A stretch of 64,000 nucleotides of DNA from Pseudomonadota bacterium (GTDB lineage Bacteria; Pseudomonadota; Gammaproteobacteria; Burkholderiales; Burkholderiaceae_C): the NCBI GenBank assembly GCA_021847345.1, contig JAJZTW010000005.1, positions 1 to 64,000 of the forward strand. Reading direction: 5' to 3'. Shown here in pieces: positions 24,566-34,736 of the stretch; positions within the stretch are counted from its first letter, which is position 1; each line of letters begins with the position of its first letter. Both the position numbers and the translations under genes were made by a program. Under the pieces are notes generated by a model. It worked only from the letters and a program-made list of their open reading frames with translations, was not told the origin of the DNA and searched no databases.

Positions 24566-24640
24566 GCCCCCAGGGCAGGGCTGCGCCCAGCCCGTCCCCG
24601 TGGGGGTCAAGCAATCTTGGGGCGGCCCAGCGATTGCTTG
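24566..24640. repeat. Structured tandem repeat, unit 1
   Basis: 75-bp unit directly after the photolyase stop. It begins with a 28-bp GC block shared exactly with unit 2 (CCCCCAGGG... to ...CAGCCCG), in which CCCCCA can pair with the later TGGGGG and GGGCTG with CAGCCC. A second hairpin follows: CAAGCAATC (24608-24616), 15-nt loop, GATTGCTTG (24632-24640), a perfect 9-bp stem. Confidence 0.9.
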
Positions 24641-24645
24641 AGAGT

Positions 24646-24721
24646 GCCCCCAGGGCAGGGCTGCGCCCAGCCCGCCCCCCGTGGGGGTCAAGGAAACCTG
24701 GGGCGGCCCTGCGTTTCCTCG
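24646..24721. repeat. Structured tandem repeat, unit 2
   Basis: Second copy, 5 bases after unit 1, ending 17 bases before the chpA stop. The GC block is identical over 28 bp. The second hairpin has CAAGGAAAC (24689-24697), a 15-nt loop and GTTTCCTCG (24713-24721). Relative to unit 1, two stem pairs change on both sides (C-G to G-C, T-A to A-T) and one pair becomes A-C. The two repeats fill the convergent phrB/chpA gap. Confidence 0.9.
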
Positions 24722-24738
24722 GCAGTCACCCTGCAATC

Positions 24739-27700
24739 TCAGTCGGCCGCGCTTTCCAGCACGTATTCGCGCAGCAGGCCCAGCAGTTCGTCCTCGGAGT
24801 AGGGCTTGCCCAGGTAGTGATTGACTCCCAGCTCCTGGGCGTAGTTGCGGTGCTTGTCGGCGATGCGCGACGTGATCATGATCACCGGCAGATGCCGGGT
24901 GCGCTCGTCGGCCCGGATGTTGCGCGTGAGGTCGAAGCCATCCATGCGCGGCATCTCGATGTCGGTGAGCACGACGTCGGGCAGGCTTTGCTGCAATTGC
25001 TCCAGCGCGTCCAGTCCATCCTTGGCGAGCATCACCGAGTATCCGTTGCGGGTCAGGAAGCGCTGGGTCACGCGGCGCACCGTGATCGAGTCGTCGACCA
25101 CCAGCACCGTGTTGGAGCTGGGCGTCGCGGCGTGCGGCGCCGCCACGACGGCCTCCACGCGCGGCGTGCCGGCCTGCTCGCGCATGCGCGCGGCGGCCTT
25201 GTCGCCGTACACCGCGGCCAGCGCCACCGGGTTGTAGATGAGCACGACGCCACCGTCGGGAAGCACCGAGATGCCCACCAGGCCCGGCACGCGCGACAAC
25301 TGCGGGCCGAGGTTCTTGACCACCACTTCCTGGTTGCCCAGCACCTCGTCCACGTGCAGCGCCAGGCGTTGCGCGGCGCTGCGCACCAGCACCACCGGCA
25401 CCGTGCGCAACGGGACTTCGGCGCTGGCGCCGGACTCGTCGGTCAGCGCCCCCAGCCAGTACAGCGGCAGTTGTTGCCCGCCGTGCTCGAGCTGCTGTTC
25501 GCGCAGCGCGACGTCGAGCTCGGACGGACGCATGCGCAGCACCAGGTCGACCAGGCTGGAAGGAACCGCGTGGATACGTTCGCCGGTGCGCAGCAGCACG
25601 ACCTGGGTCACCGCCGTGGTCAGCGGCAGCACCAGCGTGAAGGTGGTGCCGCGCCCGGCCACCGATTCGACCTCGACGCGCCCGCCCAGCGCGCGCGTGT
25701 CCGTGCGCACCACGTCGAGACCGACACCGCGTCCGGCCATCTCGGTGGTGCGAGCCGCGCTGGAGAAGCCGGGCTGGAAAATGAATTCGCGCAGCTGCGC
25801 CTGCGTCGGCTGTTCCCCGTCCCCCAGCAGGCCCTGCGAGCGTGCCTTGGCCGCGATGTCGCCGTAGCGCAGGCCGCCGCCGTCGTCGCTGATCGACACC
25901 ACGACCTCGCTGCCGTCGTGACGCAGGCGCAGCGTGATGGTGCCCACCGCCGGCTTGCCGGCCGCCTCGCGCTCGGCAGGTGTCTCCAGCCCGTGCGCCA
26001 CGGCGTTGCGCAACAGGTGTTCGAAGGCCGGCGCCATGCGGTCGAGCACGCCGCGATCGAGCTCGATGGTGCCCCCCTGGATATCCAGGCGCACCGGCTT
26101 GGCGGCATCCTTGCTGGCCTGGCGCACGGTTCGATACAGGCGCTCGGAAATGCTGTCGAACTCGACCATGCGCGTGCGCAGCAGGTCGCGTTGCAGCTCA
26201 CGCGTCAGGCGTGACTGGCGTGTCAGGTTGTCCTCGGTGGACTGCAGCGCGCGCCCGAGCGAGTTCTGCACCAGCGCCAGGTCGTCGACCGACTCGGCCA
26301 TCATGCGCGTGAGTTCCTGAAAGCGCGTGAAGCGGTCGAATTCCAGCGGATCGAAGTCCCGGCCGTCGTCGCGTGTCGCCTGCGTGCGGGCGGCCATCTG
26401 CGCATCGGCCTGCAGCTCGATGTCGCGCACCTGCGCGCGCAGTCGGGACAGGTTGTCGCCGAGGTCGCGCACGCTGCCGCGGATGAGCTCGAATTCGTTG
26501 TCCAGGCGGGCGCGCGCGATGCTCACCTCGCCGACCTGGTTGACCAGGCGGTCGAGCAGCGCGGCCTGCACGCGAACCGGCTGCGAGCGCTCGTAGCCGC
26601 GCAGCGGCTGCGACGCCGGGACCGCGTGCGCGGTGTCGTCGGCGCCTGGCGCCTCGGCCGGCGCCTCGGCGGTCATCGCCTGTTGTTCAAGCAGTGCGCG
26701 CTCAGGGTGGATGTCGCCGAGCTCGGGCTCGCCACGCGCGTTGGCTTCGCGCAGGCGCTCGAATCGGGTGTTGATGGCGTCGAAGCGCCCGGCCAGCTCC
26801 ACCACCGCCTGCTCGTCCGGGCGGCCGTCGCCGGCCAGCAGGGCCTCGATGTCGGACTCCAGCGCATGCGCCATGTCGCCCAGTGCCATCGTGCCCGCCA
26901 TGCGCGCGCTGCCCTTGAAGGTGTGCAGCAGGCGCATGGCCTCACGCGGGGCGGCGCGGTCGCCGGCATGGCTCTCCCACCGGCGCAGCGCGTTGCCCAG
27001 CTGCGGCAGCAGGTCGGCGGCCTCGAATTCGAAAATCGGGAACAGCTCGGCGTCGATGCTGTCGCTCAGCTCGGGCGCCACGTCCGGCACCGCGGCCGGA
27101 GCCGGGGCGGGCGCCGGCGCGGCCGGCGCGAGCTCGTCGGTCAGCCAGTCCGCGGCGAGGTCGGCGGGCCCGGCGGGCGCGAGCGCCTGCTCGCGAACCT
27201 CTTGCACCTCGAGCTCGTCGCCGGGTTGTGCGGGCGTCCAGGGCGCTGCCGCGGGCACGGCGGGGCCCGGGGGCTCGGCAAGCGCGTCGAGCGCGTCGGA
27301 AGCCTGAGGCTCCAGCTCCCAGGGCCAGGCCGGCGCCGGCTCGGTGTCGGCGTGCGTCGATGTCGCGGCCTCGTCGCTCGGCGCCGACAGCTCGTCCGGC
27401 TCTTCGGGCGCGGCTTCGGGGCCCAGTTCCTCGAGGCGTCGCACCAGCGCCTGCAAGGCATCGACCAGCTCGGCCTGTGGCGGGCGCAGGAAGCCCGCGG
27501 CGAACTGGTGCAGCAGCCCGCGGATCTGCTCCAGCGCCTGCGGCAGCAGGTCCCGCTCGGCTTCGAGCAGCGCCAGCGGATGCGCGCCCTGGGCCTGGAT
27601 GGCCTGCTCGAGCAGGCCGGCGAGCTGTTGCACGCTTCGCAGCCCCACCGTCGCGGAGCTGCCGCGCAGCTGATGCGCCAGCGCCATGGGCGCCGGGCCG

Positions 27701-30700
27701 ATGGCCAGTTGCGGCAGCATCGCCCACGCCGCAAGGCTCTGGTCGAGGCGCCGCACCAGGTCGTCGGCCTCGTTGAGATAGATCGCCTGCAATGCCTGCG
27801 GAATGCGCGATTCGTCGACGCGGGATTCTTCATCGTCGCTCGTCGCCGCGGCGTCCTGCCCGGCTGCCTGCGGGCTCGGCTGTTCGAACTCCCGGGGCTG
27901 CTGCGCTTCGTCGACTCCGTGGATGTCCGCGATCTGCCCGGCTTCCTGGGGTTCCTGGGGTTCCTGGGCTTCGTGCGCTTCGTGCGTTTCGTGCGCAGGT
28001 GCCGCGACCTCGGGCAGCTCTGCCGCCGCACCCGGCTGCCAGGCATCCGCCTGGTCGTCGTGCGGGCTCGTCGGCTCTTGCGCGGCCCCGGCCTGCGCGC
28101 CTGCGCCGTCCAGGTCGAGCAGCGAGGCGTCGGGCCACTCGGCAAGCTCCGGCCGGGCCAGCCACGCCGCGGCGTCGGCCACGGGGGTGTGTTGCGCGTC
28201 GTCGCCGGCGGCTTCATCCCATGCCAGGCCGGCTTCGTCCGGCGCCGGCTCGCTCTCGGCGGCAGGCGCCGCCTGCTCCGTGGGCGGCTGCTCCAGCGCC
28301 GGCTCGAAGGCATCGGCCTGCAGCCGCCGATCCAGCGCCTCGTCGTGCGGCGCGGGCTGCTCCGGCGCGAGCGGCAGATCGGGCAACTCGAGCGTGGGCA
28401 GGGCTTCGGCCTGCGGCTCGGCGTTCGCCGAAGCCTCGGGTCGCGCATGCGGCTCGGCTTGCACCTGTGGTTCAGGCTGCGACGGCTGCGTCGCGTCGCG
28501 GGCGGGCGGGGCCGCGGCGAACGCCTCGGCCGGCTGGCCGTCGCGCAGGCGCTGCGCCGCACGCACCAGCTCGGTGCTCGAATGTCCCTGCGCGTCGCCG
28601 TTGCGCAGCGCGTGGGCCCAGGATTCCAGGCGGTCCAGCGCGTGCGCGGCCAGGTCGAGCAGTTCGGCGGGCGCCGGCCCGCCTTCGGCGAGCACCTTGT
28701 TGAAGGATTGCTCCAGCGCCCACGCCGCTTCCCCGAAGTCGCGCATTCCGACCATGCGCGAACTGCCCTTGAGGGTGTGGAAGCAGCGCCGCAGCGCGGT
28801 CAGCGAGTCGTCGGCCGGCTCGCCCGAGCGCAGGTCGGCCACGCGCTCGCGGCCCTCGCCGACCACCTCGTCCGCCTCGTCTAGGAAGATTTCGAGCAGT
28901 TCGGGGTCCGCGGGCTCGTCGGCGGCCGGCGCCGGCTGCGCAGGCGCTGCCCGCAGCAGCAGCGCGTCCAGGTCCGCTTCGATCATGGCGGGAGCCGCCT
29001 GCTGCTGCATCCCGAGCTGCTCCGTCGCGGTCTGCGGCTCCGCGGGCGGCACCAGGGTGTCGGCTTCCTCCAGCGGAGGCGGTTCGGTCGGCGCGGCTTC
29101 GGCGTCGTCGACCGTGGCCGGCGCGAAGCCCTGCAGCGGGGCAGGCGCCGCAGCCGGAGCCGAAGCAGGTGCGAAAGCGGCGGCGGATGCGTCGAGCCCC
29201 GCCACCTCGGCGGGCGCGGCAGCCGCAGCCTGCGCGGGCGCCGGCGCCGCCTGACGGGCGTGCGGCACCACCGGGCGCAGCTCGCCGGTGCGCGGGTCGA
29301 ACTGGAACGAAGCCTTCGCCAGATCGGGCTGGTAGCCCAGCATGTCGATCATGAAGCCCAGCGCGCCGATGTTGGCAGCGAGCCGGTCGAAGGGCCCGCC
29401 GGGCTGGCGCGCCGCGGTCTCGTCGGGTGCCGTGGCCAGCAGGTTCTCCACGCTGTGGCGGATATGCCCCAGGGCCTGGGCGCCGACGTCCATGCCGAGG
29501 ACGGACAGCACGCCGCGCATCTGGCCCAGCAGGCGCGGCACGGACTCCAGCTCGGGCAGCGTTGCCGGATCCCGGAAGTACGCGTCCAGCAGGTGCTCGA
29601 CCGTGCCCATGTCGTGGCGCAGTTCCTGCACCACGGTTCCCAGGGTCTGGGTCTCCGAGACCTTCCGGTACAGCTCCTCCATCCACGGCGCGAAGGCCTC
29701 GCTGGCGTAGCCCTGGGCGCTGCGCTGCAGGCGCTGCGCGAGCTCGCGCGCGCGCGGCAGGAAATCGGCATCGTCGGCGCGGAAATGCACCAGCGAAGCC
29801 TCCAGGAACAGCAAGGCGGTCGCCACTTCGAGCACGCGCTCGGGAGTCAGCAGCGAGTGCTGCTCGCCGATGACCCCCACCATGCGCTCGGCGGCCGCCG
29901 GCAGCACCTCGGCGCCGGTGCAGAGCTGGCGCATCAGCACGCCGAGCTGCTGCAGGTTTTCCTGCAGGCGCGCGATGCGGCTGAAGTCACCATTGCCGAT
30001 ATGCGCCCAGCCGTCCTTGACCTGCACCATGCGCTTGCGCGCCTGCTGCACCAGTGCCGGGTCGACCAGGCCGAAATAAGGCTGCTGCCAGTCGACCACC
30101 GCCGAGCCGCGCAGGCCCAGCGCCCTTGCCACGGACTGCAAAGCCTCGGGCGCCGGGCGATCCAGCGCTTGCGCGCGCGCCAGGGCCTGGTCGCAGAAAA
30201 ACGCCAGTTCGTGGCCCAGGCGGCGCGATGCCTGCGACTGCCCGGCCAGCATCTGGCGCAATTGCAGGTTGAGCCGGTTGCAAAGGCGCTTGACGTAGAT
30301 GTCGGTGTCCAGCAACTCGTCGCCGAGCGCCGCGAAAAAGCCCTCGGCGATCCACCACAGCGCGCGCTCGTCGGAGCTCGCAGCCTGGCTGGCCTGGTGC
30401 GCCACGCCCTGCATGGCGCGCCCGGCGCCGCGCAGGTCGCCGGCGCGCAGCACGTCGAGCAGCGCGCGCTCGTAGTCGCTGCGAGCCTGCTGCCCGAGAG
30501 GGCGCGCGCCCGTGTCGTGGTCCTCCGGGTGGGGCCAGTCCCACGGCACATCCCAAAGGTCCGCCGGGTGCGCGGGTTCTCCTCCCGCGAGGTCGGCCAG
30601 CGCCCGGTACTGCCGGAACAGCTTGACGGCGGGCTCGTCGCGTCCGCCGGCGCGTGCCTCCAGGAAGTCGAGTACAGCGTGCAGCGCGGACTCCAGCGCC

Positions 30701-31017
30701 TCGATCATCGGCGCGTCCAGGCGCGTGGGCTGTTCCAGCGCGCTCATCAGCGCGCGCTCGGCCGTGTGCAGCACGCGGGCCGCGCCTGCCTGGCCCAGCA
30801 GCTCCAGCGCGCCGGCCGCCTGGTGCACGTGGGTGCGCGCCTGCAGCAAGGCGCTGGTGGTGTCCGACTCGGCACCCCCCAGGGCGCCCAGCTGGGCCTG
30901 GCGCCGCACCGCGGCCAGCGCGCCGAGCAGGTTGTCGCGAACCTGCTCCAGGACCCAGGCCAGCGCGGCCGTGTCGGGCGGCGCGGAGCTCAGCGGTGTC
31001 GAGACAAGGTCGTTCAT
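24739..31017 (-). CDS. chpA: ChpA-type hybrid chemotaxis histidine kinase of the type IV pilus Chp system
   Basis: 2092 residues from ATG 31017 (GTG 31062 is possible). The N-terminal 650 residues resemble the FimL/ChpA helical region with degenerate HPt modules. Phosphotransfer domains follow with H747 (FHTLKGSSRM), H1115 (AHQLRGSSATVG) and H1365 (LHTFKGSARMAG), separated by long Ala/Glu/Pro/Gln-rich linkers. Then come CheA dimerisation and ATPase (N-box HLLRNAVAHGLE, G-box GRGVGLDVV), a CheW-like domain, and a C-terminal receiver (VVDDSITVRRVTQRF, DIEMPRMDGF). It signals from PilJ to PilG/PilH to control twitching and surface sensing. It is the last gene of the pilGHIJ-chpA operon. Confidence 0.95.
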   Translation of the reverse strand: MNDLVSTPLSSAPPDTAALAWVLEQVRDNLLGALAAVRRQAQLGALGGAESDTTSALLQARTHVHQAAGALELLGQAGAARVLHTAERALMSALEQPTRLDAPMIEALESALHAVLDFLEARAGGRDEPAVKLFRQYRALADLAGGEPAHPADLWDVPWDWPHPEDHDTGARPLGQQARSDYERALLDVLRAGDLRGAGRAMQGVAHQASQAASSDERALWWIAEGFFAALGDELLDTDIYVKRLCNRLNLQLRQMLAGQSQASRRLGHELAFFCDQALARAQALDRPAPEALQSVARALGLRGSAVVDWQQPYFGLVDPALVQQARKRMVQVKDGWAHIGNGDFSRIARLQENLQQLGVLMRQLCTGAEVLPAAAERMVGVIGEQHSLLTPERVLEVATALLFLEASLVHFRADDADFLPRARELAQRLQRSAQGYASEAFAPWMEELYRKVSETQTLGTVVQELRHDMGTVEHLLDAYFRDPATLPELESVPRLLGQMRGVLSVLGMDVGAQALGHIRHSVENLLATAPDETAARQPGGPFDRLAANIGALGFMIDMLGYQPDLAKASFQFDPRTGELRPVVPHARQAAPAPAQAAAAAPAEVAGLDASAAAFAPASAPAAAPAPLQGFAPATVDDAEAAPTEPPPLEEADTLVPPAEPQTATEQLGMQQQAAPAMIEADLDALLLRAAPAQPAPAADEPADPELLEIFLDEADEVVGEGRERVADLRSGEPADDSLTALRRCFHTLKGSSRMVGMRDFGEAAWALEQSFNKVLAEGGPAPAELLDLAAHALDRLESWAHALRNGDAQGHSSTELVRAAQRLRDGQPAEAFAAAPPARDATQPSQPEPQVQAEPHARPEASANAEPQAEALPTLELPDLPLAPEQPAPHDEALDRRLQADAFEPALEQPPTEQAAPAAESEPAPDEAGLAWDEAAGDDAQHTPVADAAAWLARPELAEWPDASLLDLDGAGAQAGAAQEPTSPHDDQADAWQPGAAAELPEVAAPAHETHEAHEAQEPQEPQEAGQIADIHGVDEAQQPREFEQPSPQAAGQDAAATSDDEESRVDESRIPQALQAIYLNEADDLVRRLDQSLAAWAMLPQLAIGPAPMALAHQLRGSSATVGLRSVQQLAGLLEQAIQAQGAHPLALLEAERDLLPQALEQIRGLLHQFAAGFLRPPQAELVDALQALVRRLEELGPEAAPEEPDELSAPSDEAATSTHADTEPAPAWPWELEPQASDALDALAEPPGPAVPAAAPWTPAQPGDELEVQEVREQALAPAGPADLAADWLTDELAPAAPAPAPAPAAVPDVAPELSDSIDAELFPIFEFEAADLLPQLGNALRRWESHAGDRAAPREAMRLLHTFKGSARMAGTMALGDMAHALESDIEALLAGDGRPDEQAVVELAGRFDAINTRFERLREANARGEPELGDIHPERALLEQQAMTAEAPAEAPGADDTAHAVPASQPLRGYERSQPVRVQAALLDRLVNQVGEVSIARARLDNEFELIRGSVRDLGDNLSRLRAQVRDIELQADAQMAARTQATRDDGRDFDPLEFDRFTRFQELTRMMAESVDDLALVQNSLGRALQSTEDNLTRQSRLTRELQRDLLRTRMVEFDSISERLYRTVRQASKDAAKPVRLDIQGGTIELDRGVLDRMAPAFEHLLRNAVAHGLETPAEREAAGKPAVGTITLRLRHDGSEVVVSISDDGGGLRYGDIAAKARSQGLLGDGEQPTQAQLREFIFQPGFSSAARTTEMAGRGVGLDVVRTDTRALGGRVEVESVAGRGTTFTLVLPLTTAVTQVVLLRTGERIHAVPSSLVDLVLRMRPSELDVALREQQLEHGGQQLPLYWLGALTDESGASAEVPLRTVPVVLVRSAAQRLALHVDEVLGNQEVVVKNLGPQLSRVPGLVGISVLPDGGVVLIYNPVALAAVYGDKAAARMREQAGTPRVEAVVAAPHAATPSSNTVLVVDDSITVRRVTQRFLTRNGYSVMLAKDGLDALEQLQQSLPDVVLTDIEMPRMDGFDLTRNIRADERTRHLPVIMITSRIADKHRNYAQELGVNHYLGKPYSEDELLGLLREYVLESAAD

Positions 31018-31073
31018 GCCGGGTCGGGGACTGGGTTGCGCGAAAGGTGGGTGGACGCTCACGGCCGCGTGGC

Positions 31074-33260
31074 TCAGGCGATCTTGAACCGCGACACCGA
31101 CTCACGCAGCACTTCGGCCACGCGCGCCAGCTCGCTCACCAGGTCGGCGGTGGAGCGGGTGCCCTCGCCGGTCTGCTCGGTCACCGCGAAGATGTGCTGG
31201 ATGCTGGTCGCCACCTGGTTGGCCGACTGGGCCTCGGTCAGCGCCTGTTGCGAGATGCGCTCGATGAGCTCGGCAAGCTGGCGCGACACGCGGTCGATTT
31301 CGGAAAGGGCCGAGCCGGCGCTGTCGGACAGTCGCGCGCCCTCGACCACCCCCTGGGTGCTCTTTTCCATGGCGGCCACCGCGTCCTGGGTGTCGGTCTG
31401 GATCGCGCGCACCAGCGCAGCGATCTGCTTGGCCGCCTCGGCCGAGCGCTCGGCCAGGCGTTGCACCTCCTCGGCCACCACCGAGAAGCCGCGTCCGGCG
31501 TCGCCCGCCGACGCGGCCTGGATGGCCGCGTTCAGCGCCAGCACGTTGGTCTGCTCGGTCAGGTCGGAGATCAGCTCGGTGATCTCGCCGATCTCCTGCG
31601 ACGATTCCCCCAGGCGCTTGATGCGCTTGGAGGTGTCCTGGATCTGGCTGCGGATGGCGTTCATGCCGTCGATCGAGTTGCGCACCGCCAGCAGGCCCTG
31701 CTCGGCGGCGTCCAGCGACTGGCGCGCCACGGTCGACGAGTGCTGCGCCTGTGCCGACACGGTGTTGATGCGCTCGGCCATGTCCAGTACCGAGCGGCCG
31801 GCTTCCCGGATCTCGATCAGCTGCTGCTCCGACGAGCGCAGAAGGTCGCCCGACGTGGTCTGCGCCTGGCTGGAGGAGCGCCGCACCTGCTCGGCCGTCT
31901 TCTGCACCTGGGCCACCAGGTTGCGCAGCTCCTCGACGGTGTAGTTGATCGAGTCGGCGATGGCGCCGGTGATGTCCTCGGTCACGGTGGCCTGCTGGGT
32001 CAGGTCGCCCTCGGCCACGTTCTGCAGCTCGTTCATCAGGCGCAGGATCGCGGCCTGGTTGGCTTCATTGCTGCGCCGCGCTTCCTGCTCCTGGCGCTCG
32101 GCACGCCGCCGTTCGCGCTCGGATTGCAGTGCGCGCTCGCGCGTGGCCTGCACATACAGGCGGCCCAGGCCGATCACGCTGAGCAAGGCCACCAAGGCCG
32201 CCGCGACCACGACCCACAGCTCGACGCTGCCCAGGCCTGCCTGCGAGGAATAGTGCTGCTGCAAGCCGCCCAGCGTGCCCAGCAGTGCGACCGAATCGTG
32301 CAGCACCGTCGCCTGCGCCAGGCGCGCGCTGCCCAGGCTCTGCAGGTTCTGCAGGATCTGCGCCGACAGGCCGGACACGCCGGCGAAGGCCTTGCGCATG
32401 CCCTCGACCTGCGCCCGTGCCTCGCCGTGCACGGGGCTGAGGTTCAGGTCGGAGTTGCCGTCGAGCAGGCCGCTGCTGAGCTGGTCGAAGGTGTGCAGGT
32501 CGCGGCCCAGCGCGAACACCGCCTCCGGGCTGATGCCTTCGTACGACAGGAACTCGTTGGCCGACTTGCCGATGCGCTGGGTCAGCATCTCCAGTTGCGC
32601 AGCTGCCGCGACGTCGGGGGCCGATGCGCCCTGCTGCAGCAGCAGCGAGGTCAGGGTCTGCGCCGCCTGCAACAGCGAATCGGAGTCATGGCTGATGGTC
32701 CTCAGCGATTCGTTGGTGTGGGTCAGCAGGGGTTGCAGCCTGACCACGACACGCGCGTTCTTCACCGAGGACTCGACCATCGGCGTGACCGCGCGAAGGC
32801 GCGCGCCGCCCACGTTGAGCGCGTCGCCGGCGTGCAGGCGCTTGAGGTCCGCCTCCAGCGCGTCGGCGCTGGCCGCCAGTTCGCTGAAGCCCTCGCGCGA
32901 GCCCAGCAGCGCCGCGCTGACCGACTTGGCCAGGCGTTGCGACTGCATCAGCGCGTCGCCCGAGGTGTTGAGCAGGCGCGCCGAGTAGGAGGTCACGCGC
33001 AGCGTGGCCGCCAGTCCCACGGCGACCAGCACCATGGAGATCACGAGCACGACGATCAGCAGGCGCTGCTGGTTCGCCATCGGCATGCGCCCGATCAGCG
33101 GCAGGCGACGGATGTCCTCGTCGTCCCGGCTGTTCTCGACGTCGCGCTGGTCCTGCACGGCGGCCGACAGCGTGGCTCCGCTGACGGTGGCGTCGCTGGC
33201 GGCGAAGGCGGTCGCCTCGGCCGATGGGCGCTTCGAGGAGAACAGGGGGAACAGGGCCAT
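31074..33260 (-). CDS. pilJ: PilJ, type IV pilus methyl-accepting chemotaxis receptor
   Basis: 728 residues. The cytoplasmic N-terminus (about 1-55) is unusual for classical receptors but typical of PilJ. TM1 is near residues 65-87 ([21 protein letters not shown]), then come two tandem PilJ sensor modules (to about 340) and TM2 near 345-365 ([19 protein letters not shown]). A HAMP-like linker and the coiled-coil signalling domain follow, with hairpin-tip sequence [38 protein letters not shown]. It senses pilus retraction or surface contact and controls ChpA. The start is preceded by GGAGC. Gaps are 40 bases to pilI and 56 to chpA. Confidence 0.95.
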   Translation of the reverse strand: MALFPLFSSKRPSAEATAFAASDATVSGATLSAAVQDQRDVENSRDDEDIRRLPLIGRMPMANQQRLLIVVLVISMVLVAVGLAATLRVTSYSARLLNTSGDALMQSQRLAKSVSAALLGSREGFSELAASADALEADLKRLHAGDALNVGGARLRAVTPMVESSVKNARVVVRLQPLLTHTNESLRTISHDSDSLLQAAQTLTSLLLQQGASAPDVAAAAQLEMLTQRIGKSANEFLSYEGISPEAVFALGRDLHTFDQLSSGLLDGNSDLNLSPVHGEARAQVEGMRKAFAGVSGLSAQILQNLQSLGSARLAQATVLHDSVALLGTLGGLQQHYSSQAGLGSVELWVVVAAALVALLSVIGLGRLYVQATRERALQSERERRRAERQEQEARRSNEANQAAILRLMNELQNVAEGDLTQQATVTEDITGAIADSINYTVEELRNLVAQVQKTAEQVRRSSSQAQTTSGDLLRSSEQQLIEIREAGRSVLDMAERINTVSAQAQHSSTVARQSLDAAEQGLLAVRNSIDGMNAIRSQIQDTSKRIKRLGESSQEIGEITELISDLTEQTNVLALNAAIQAASAGDAGRGFSVVAEEVQRLAERSAEAAKQIAALVRAIQTDTQDAVAAMEKSTQGVVEGARLSDSAGSALSEIDRVSRQLAELIERISQQALTEAQSANQVATSIQHIFAVTEQTGEGTRSTADLVSELARVAEVLRESVSRFKIA

Positions 33261-33300
33261 GGGTGCTCCGACGTGAGTCGACGACGGTGGAGAAAAGGGC

Positions 33301-33825
33301 TCAGACGACTTGCAGGAAGCGCGGATCCTGCGACAGCAATTCCAGGTTCAGTTCACGCCAGGACTGGCCTGCCGCGTCGCGCAGCGGGGGGCCCAGCCAG
33401 GGCGGGGCAGCGGCCGCGCCGCCGGGGTCTGGCGTCAGCTGCGAAGGCGTGCGCAGTCCGGCGAGCTGGTCGACGAGCAGGGCGCAATTGAGTTCCAGAC
33501 GTGACGAGAACTGCACCAGGCGGCTGTGTCCGCCGCCACGTGCCTGGGGATCGCGCGCGTCGGACTCGCCCAGGAAGGCCGCCAGATCGACCACGCCGCA
33601 AAGCACTCCGCGCAGATTCAGCAACCCGCTGAACCACGGCTGCGCATGCGGCAGCGCGGTCGGGGTTTCCCAGCTCGAGATCTCGCCTGACTGGCCCAGC
33701 GGAAGCAGCAGGTGGTGCGAGCCGGCGATCACCGCCAGCCAGCGCGACTCGCTGCGGTTCTGCTGGGCGCCCTGCAGGCGCTCGGCAAGGCGTCCCTGGA
33801 ATTCGATCAGCGAGCTTCGTGCCAT
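33301..33825 (-). CDS. pilI: PilI, CheW-like coupling protein
   Basis: 174 residues, a single CheW domain: [21 protein letters not shown], then [24 protein letters not shown], the strongest CheW motif, and a C-terminal region. It couples the PilJ receptor to the ChpA kinase at the membrane-associated array. It is placed between pilH (19 bases upstream) and pilJ (40 bases downstream), as in Pseudomonas and Burkholderiales Chp operons. There are no unusual residues in the core motif; the C-terminal tail is Pro/Gly/Ala-rich. Confidence 0.92.
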   Translation of the reverse strand: MARSSLIEFQGRLAERLQGAQQNRSESRWLAVIAGSHHLLLPLGQSGEISSWETPTALPHAQPWFSGLLNLRGVLCGVVDLAAFLGESDARDPQARGGGHSRLVQFSSRLELNCALLVDQLAGLRTPSQLTPDPGGAAAAPPWLGPPLRDAAGQSWRELNLELLSQDPRFLQVV

Positions 33826-33844
33826 GGGGTGTCGGTGGCGCGGG

Positions 33845-34210
33845 TCAGTTCAGCGCCATGATCTTGCTCAGCAGGTCGTGCGGGTCGACCGGCTTGGTCA
33901 CGTAGTCGCGCGCCCCCTGGCGCATCGCCCACAACTTGTCGGTTTCCTGGCTCTTGCTGGTGCACACGATGATCGGCAGTTCCCGATAGGCCGGATTGCG
34001 CGTGATCTGGCGCGTGAGCTGGAAGCCGTTGAGCCCGGGCATCACGATGTCCATCAGCACCAGGTCGGGGCGCTCCTGCTCGATCGCCGCCAGCGCCTGC
34101 TCGCCGTTCTCGGCGGTGCGCACCTGGTAGCCGTTCTTGTGCAGCAGGTCGGACAGGAAGTACAACTCGGTGCGCGAGTCGTCGACGATCAGGATCTTGC
34201 GGATGCTCAT
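33845..34210 (-). CDS. pilH: PilH, single-domain response regulator
   Basis: 121 residues, a complete CheY-like receiver: acidic pair in ILIVDDSRTE (D10, D11), phospho-acceptor D54 in LVLMDIVMPGLNGF, Thr/Ser in IIVCTSKSQETDK and the Lys in DYVTKPVDP. In Pseudomonas PilH acts as a phosphate sink or controls PilT-driven retraction. The ATG overlaps the pilG stop by four bases (ATGA), showing translational coupling. Confidence 0.95.
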   Translation of the reverse strand: MSIRKILIVDDSRTELYFLSDLLHKNGYQVRTAENGEQALAAIEQERPDLVLMDIVMPGLNGFQLTRQITRNPAYRELPIIVCTSKSQETDKLWAMRQGARDYVTKPVDPHDLLSKIMALN

Positions 34211-34638
34211 GATTGGGCGGGATTCGTGCTCGACGCACCGGCGGCCGGCGCAGGCGCGGCCTGGCGGTGCGCGTTCACCGCCGCCAGCAACTGGTCCTTG
34301 GTGAAGGGCTTGGTCAGGTAGGCCTGTGCGCCGACCATGCGCCCGCGCGCCTTGTCGAACACGCCGTCCTTGGACGACAGCATGACCACCGGGATGGCGG
34401 CATGGCGTGGACTGCGCTTGATGATGGCCACCGTCTGGTAGCCGTCCAGGCGCGGCATCAGCACGTCGCAGAAGATCAGGTCCGGCATTGTGTCGTTGAC
34501 CTTGGACAACGCGTCGAAACCGTCCTCGGACAACAATACCTCGAAGCCGGCCTGCCTGAGAAAGATTTCCGCGCTGCGCCGGATGGTGTTGCTGTCGTCG
34601 ATCACCAGCACCTTGAACGAACCGGAAGCCGTGCTCAA
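34207..34638 (-). CDS. pilG: PilG, single-domain response regulator (TTG start)
   Basis: 143 residues. Receiver residues are in VLVIDDSNTIR, phospho-acceptor D58 in LIFCDVLMPRLDGYQ, VVMLSSKDG and AYLTKPFTKD. A short Ala/Pro/Ser tail follows. PilG promotes pilus extension through PilB in Pseudomonas. The start is TTG at 34638, supported by GGAGA six bases upstream; no other in-frame start would keep the first beta strand. It is the first gene of the Chp operon, 98 bases downstream of rubredoxin. The rare start may lower its yield. Confidence 0.95.
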   Translation of the reverse strand: MSTASGSFKVLVIDDSNTIRRSAEIFLRQAGFEVLLSEDGFDALSKVNDTMPDLIFCDVLMPRLDGYQTVAIIKRSPRHAAIPVVMLSSKDGVFDKARGRMVGAQAYLTKPFTKDQLLAAVNAHRQAAPAPAAGASSTNPAQS

Positions 34639-34736
34639 GCGTTATCTCCGTGGGACAAAGGATTCGAATGCGCGGCTCGCTGCGCGATGCGCCGGCGGCC
34701 ACCGCGTGCCGCCCGGCGCCGGATTCGGCAGGCCGC

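Noticed and set aside
26626-31944. Long plus-strand frames (752 and 894 codons) opposite chpA and pilJ
   Set aside because: Antisense shadows; composition His/Arg/Gln/Gly-rich, no domain seen.
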